64,000 nt of DNA from Gammaproteobacteria bacterium (GTDB taxonomy: Bacteria; Pseudomonadota; Gammaproteobacteria; Steroidobacterales; Foliamicaceae): contig WTGP01000008.1 of the NCBI GenBank assembly GCA_011523505.1, forward strand, positions 204,345 to 268,344, written 5' to 3'. Below, piece by piece: positions 61,936 to 64,000 of the stretch (the first letter of the stretch is position 1; each line of letters opens with the position of its first letter). The notes beneath the pieces are model-generated. The model saw only the letters and a program-made list of their open reading frames with translations. It was not told the DNA's origin and searched no databases. Both the position numbers and the translations under genes were made by a program.

Positions 61936-63099
61936 TCAGGGGCGGGCAAGGACGGCGGCGGCGCTGCACAGGCCGCGGTCGTAGTTGATCATGCCGAAAC
62001 CGGAAACGGCGCCGTGCGTGGCGTCGGCAACCTGCCGGCCGAGCGGACGGCGAAGAAGCTGGCGCATCGCCTCCACCAGCCCAAGGAACCCGCCGGCGGC
62101 GCCCGCCTGGCCCATCGAGAGCTGGCCGCCGCAGGTGTTCAGCGGACAGTCGCCGTCATACGCGAACTCATGCTCGCGAACGAATGCCGCACCCTCGCCC
62201 GTAGGACAGAAGCCCAGTTCCTCGATCTGCATCAGCGTGATCACCGGATAGTCGTCGTAAGCCTGGAAGAAATCCATGTCGCCCGGGCCCACGCCCGACT
62301 GCCCCCAGAGTTCGTCGCGGTCCAGCGCCCAGCCTCCGCGCATCTGCACGGGGTCGTCGGGAAAGGCATTGTGCCGTTCGATCGCGCCGAGCACCCGCAC
62401 GGAGTCCAAACCCAAAGCGTCGGCGCGCTCCGCCGTCATGACAAGGTAGCCGTCCGCCCCGGCGCAGGGCATGACGCAGTCGAACAGGTGCAGCGGCTCG
62501 GCTATGACCCGCGCGCCGAGGTATTGGTCAAGATCGAGCGGCTTGCGCAGCAATGCATGAGGGTTGTCCATGGCGTTGCGACGCTGGGCCACGCACAACT
62601 TGCCGAAGTCCTCCCGCTCGACGCCGAACTGCCGCATCCACCAGTCGGTGATGAAGGCGAAGCTGGCGTTGGGGCCGCCCGATCCGTACGGATAGACGGC
62701 GTCCTGGGCGAAGCGGCTGAAAGTGGAAAGCGTGCGCCGGAACGTGTCCACGTGATTGGTGTCGCCGGCGATGCAGGCGACGATCTCCGCGTCGCCCGCC
62801 TGCACAGCGCGGGCCGCCCGCCTGAGGCAGACGATGCCGGAGGCGCCGCCCATCGGTACATGGTCCAGCCAGCGCAGCGACATCCCCAGGTGCTGCGTCA
62901 GGCCAACCGCCGTGTCCGGGCCGAGCGTGAAGCTGGATATGCCCAGGCCGTCGATGTCGTCCTTCTTCAACCCGGTGTCCTTGAGCAGCGCCGCCAGCGC
63001 CCGCGCTATCCACCAGTGCGCGTCGTGCGTGGAATAGCGCCGGTACGGAACCGTCACCGGCGCGGCCAGAGCGACGCCCTCGTAGTCGTGCCGGGTCAT
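61936..63099 (-). CDS. Thiolase-superfamily (SCP-x/Ltp-like) protein without catalytic Cys/His
   Basis: 387 residues. Thiolase fold is clear (DIDGLGISSFTLG, VPMGGASGIVCLRRAARAV, FFQAYDDYPVITLMQIEELG, NTCGGQLSMGQAGAAGG). At the nucleophile place, where thiolases have CASG, this reads G-G-A-S-G (Gly85), and the usual GHP histidine motif reads GQA. It therefore cannot run thiolysis in the normal way and resembles Ltp-type proteins, some of which (Ltp2) are retro-aldolases working with a DUF35 partner. ATGA with the acyl-CoA ligase. Possible function: cleave a 3-hydroxyacyl-CoA side chain. Confidence 0.85.
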   Translation of the reverse strand: MTRHDYEGVALAAPVTVPYRRYSTHDAHWWIARALAALLKDTGLKKDDIDGLGISSFTLGPDTAVGLTQHLGMSLRWLDHVPMGGASGIVCLRRAARAVQAGDAEIVACIAGDTNHVDTFRRTLSTFSRFAQDAVYPYGSGGPNASFAFITDWWMRQFGVEREDFGKLCVAQRRNAMDNPHALLRKPLDLDQYLGARVIAEPLHLFDCVMPCAGADGYLVMTAERADALGLDSVRVLGAIERHNAFPDDPVQMRGGWALDRDELWGQSGVGPGDMDFFQAYDDYPVITLMQIEELGFCPTGEGAAFVREHEFAYDGDCPLNTCGGQLSMGQAGAAGGFLGLVEAMRQLLRRPLGRQVADATHGAVSGFGMINYDRGLCSAAAVLARP

Positions 63100-64000
63100 G
63101 CCGCCCTCGACGGGACGGGCCGTTTCAGCTTGCGGGTGTCCACGCAGTCGGCGCGGTCCAGCAGGTCCGCGGCCAGTGATTTCAGCGCCGCCCGGTCGAG
63201 CTTCTCCGTTGTAGTGTGGGGCAAGGCGTCCACGAACGCGACGTAACCGGGCGCCTTGAAGTAGGCAAGCCGCTCGAGACAGTAGCGCACCAGGTCTTTC
63301 GCCGCCGACTGCGCATCGCCGGAGTCCACGCTACCGGCCTTCAGCCGGATGCAGGCAAACACCTCGTCTCCGCGAATCTCGTCCGGCGCTGCCACGACGC
63401 CCGCTTCGGCGACGGCATCGTGCTCGGCCAGCACTCCTTCGACCTCCACGGCGGCGATGTTCTCGCCGCTGCGCCGGATCATGTTGCTCTTGCGGTCGAC
63501 GAAGTGCATGTCGCCGTCGGCATCGCGCGCCACGACATCGCCGGTATGGAACCATCCGCCCGCCCATGCGGCATCGGTGGCCGCGGCGTCCCTGAAATAA
63601 CCGGAGAAAAAGCCGAGCCGCGGATCGCCGCCGGCGTGGCGCACCCACAACTCGCCCGGCTGATCCGGGCCCACGTCGTTTGCCCGGTCATCGACGATGC
63701 GCACGTCCACCGCCGGCAAAGGCCGTCCGAAACAGGCGGTGCCCCGCTTGCGCGGTTCGCGGTTGGCGATCATCGCGGCGCTCGCGCCGGTCTCGGTCAT
63801 CGCCCAGGCCTCCACCAGCGGAAACCCGAAGCGCTCCTCGAACGGCACGTGCTGGCGGCTGCCGACGCCCGCGCCGAACCCGAATCGCACGCGGTGACGG
63901 CGCTCGGCCGGGTCCTCCTCCAGTTTGAGCAGTATCGCGGGCATCACGCCCAGGTAATGGACGATAGTCGCGCCGGATTCCCGGACTTCCCGCCACCAGG
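63096..64000 (-). CDS. AMP-dependent acyl-CoA synthetase (5' part outside window)
   Basis: At least 301 residues of the C-terminal half; the frame stays open to the window edge (WWREVRESGATIVHYLGVMP). Seen: GFGAGVGSRQHVPFEERFG, adenylate motif EAWAMTETGA, hinge TGDVVARDADGDMHFVDRKS, RRSGENIAAVEVEGVL, and the likely catalytic lysine in TTEKLDRAAL. It resembles CaiC/long-chain-type ligases. As first visible gene of the operon it presumably activates the acid degraded by the thiolase-like, SDR and cyclase proteins downstream. Confidence 0.92.
   Translation of the reverse strand, partial: WWREVRESGATIVHYLGVMPAILLKLEEDPAERRHRVRFGFGAGVGSRQHVPFEERFGFPLVEAWAMTETGASAAMIANREPRKRGTACFGRPLPAVDVRIVDDRANDVGPDQPGELWVRHAGGDPRLGFFSGYFRDAAATDAAWAGGWFHTGDVVARDADGDMHFVDRKSNMIRRSGENIAAVEVEGVLAEHDAVAEAGVVAAPDEIRGDEVFACIRLKAGSVDSGDAQSAAKDLVRYCLERLAYFKAPGYVAFVDALPHTTTEKLDRAALKSLAADLLDRADCVDTRKLKRPVPSRAA

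Noticed and set aside
60733..63246. 837-codon open frame on the plus strand
   Set aside because: It is antisense to the thiolase-like, DUF35-SDR and SDR genes, has Arg/His/Gln-rich low-complexity composition and no motifs. Long antisense frames are expected at this GC content.

Overview
The window reads as chromosome of a GC-rich, free-living or host-associated gammaproteobacterium. Three things point there: (i) the translation cluster thrS-infC-rpmI-rplT-pheS-pheT-ihfA-merR-type regulator-tRNA-Pro (49829-56702, minus strand), an order familiar from Pseudomonas and Xanthomonas relatives; (ii) a fused aspartokinase/diaminopimelate decarboxylase, known from Xanthomonadales; (iii) a DUF3450-TtpC-ExbB-ExbD-TonB-TPR energy-transduction locus typical of marine gammaproteobacteria. 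Coding density is very high, most neighbouring genes overlap as ATGA or GTGA, and I see no IS element, prophage, CRISPR array or rRNA. The species is not identifiable from the sequence alone.

Layout. 1-1913: end of an aldehyde dehydrogenase and an alpha/beta hydrolase. 1930-9213 (minus): probable six-gene operon of cupin, duplicated SnoaL-like lipoprotein, PrpE-type acyl-CoA synthetase, MFS transporter and two secreted beta-lactamase-fold hydrolases. 9314-10631: an exported Rossmann-fold protein, a small membrane protein and a solitary HicB-like antitoxin. 11019-18741: divergent catabolic cluster (HMG-CoA-lyase-like, HyuA and HyuB leftward; CaiB-type CoA transferase, cysteine amidohydrolase and VOC-like protein rightward). 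18833-20645: methyltransferase, its coupled partner, and a 2Fe-2S ferredoxin. 20679-26943 (minus): TonB system with three tandem TonB paralogues. 27143-36543: leucine/BCAA and histidine biosynthesis as one run (leader, leuA, ilvE, leuC, leuD, leuB, hisG, hisD), ending in a secreted amidohydrolase. 36571-40040 (minus): a secreted TldD/TldE-like pair. 40223-44424: hisC, hisB, hisH, hisA, hisF. 44444-49792 (minus): hisE, lysC-lysA fusion, FAD-linked oxidase and AI-2E-type permease, just downstream of tRNA-Pro. 49829-56702: translation cluster. 56828-64000 (minus): LTxxQ periplasmic protein, then an acyl-CoA/side-chain degradation operon cut by the window end.

How it fits together. The centre makes leucine and histidine, probably with leucine-sensing attenuation in front of leuA; the rest of the BCAA pathway and HisI are not in the window. 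The flanks are catabolic (acyl-CoA ligases, CoA transferase, thiolase-like protein, SDRs, cyclase, hydantoinase-type ATPases), consistent with a scavenger of complex organic acids, with TonB-driven uptake in between.

Most worth following up: a PheT that appears to lack its whole tRNA-binding OB-fold (B2) domain; the leuA leader/attenuator; a pair of serine hydrolases that both carry SxxR instead of SxxK; a thiolase-fold protein without catalytic Cys/His next to a DUF35-SDR fusion; the triple TonB array; an infC that must start at ATC; and a dispersed intergenic hairpin repeat.
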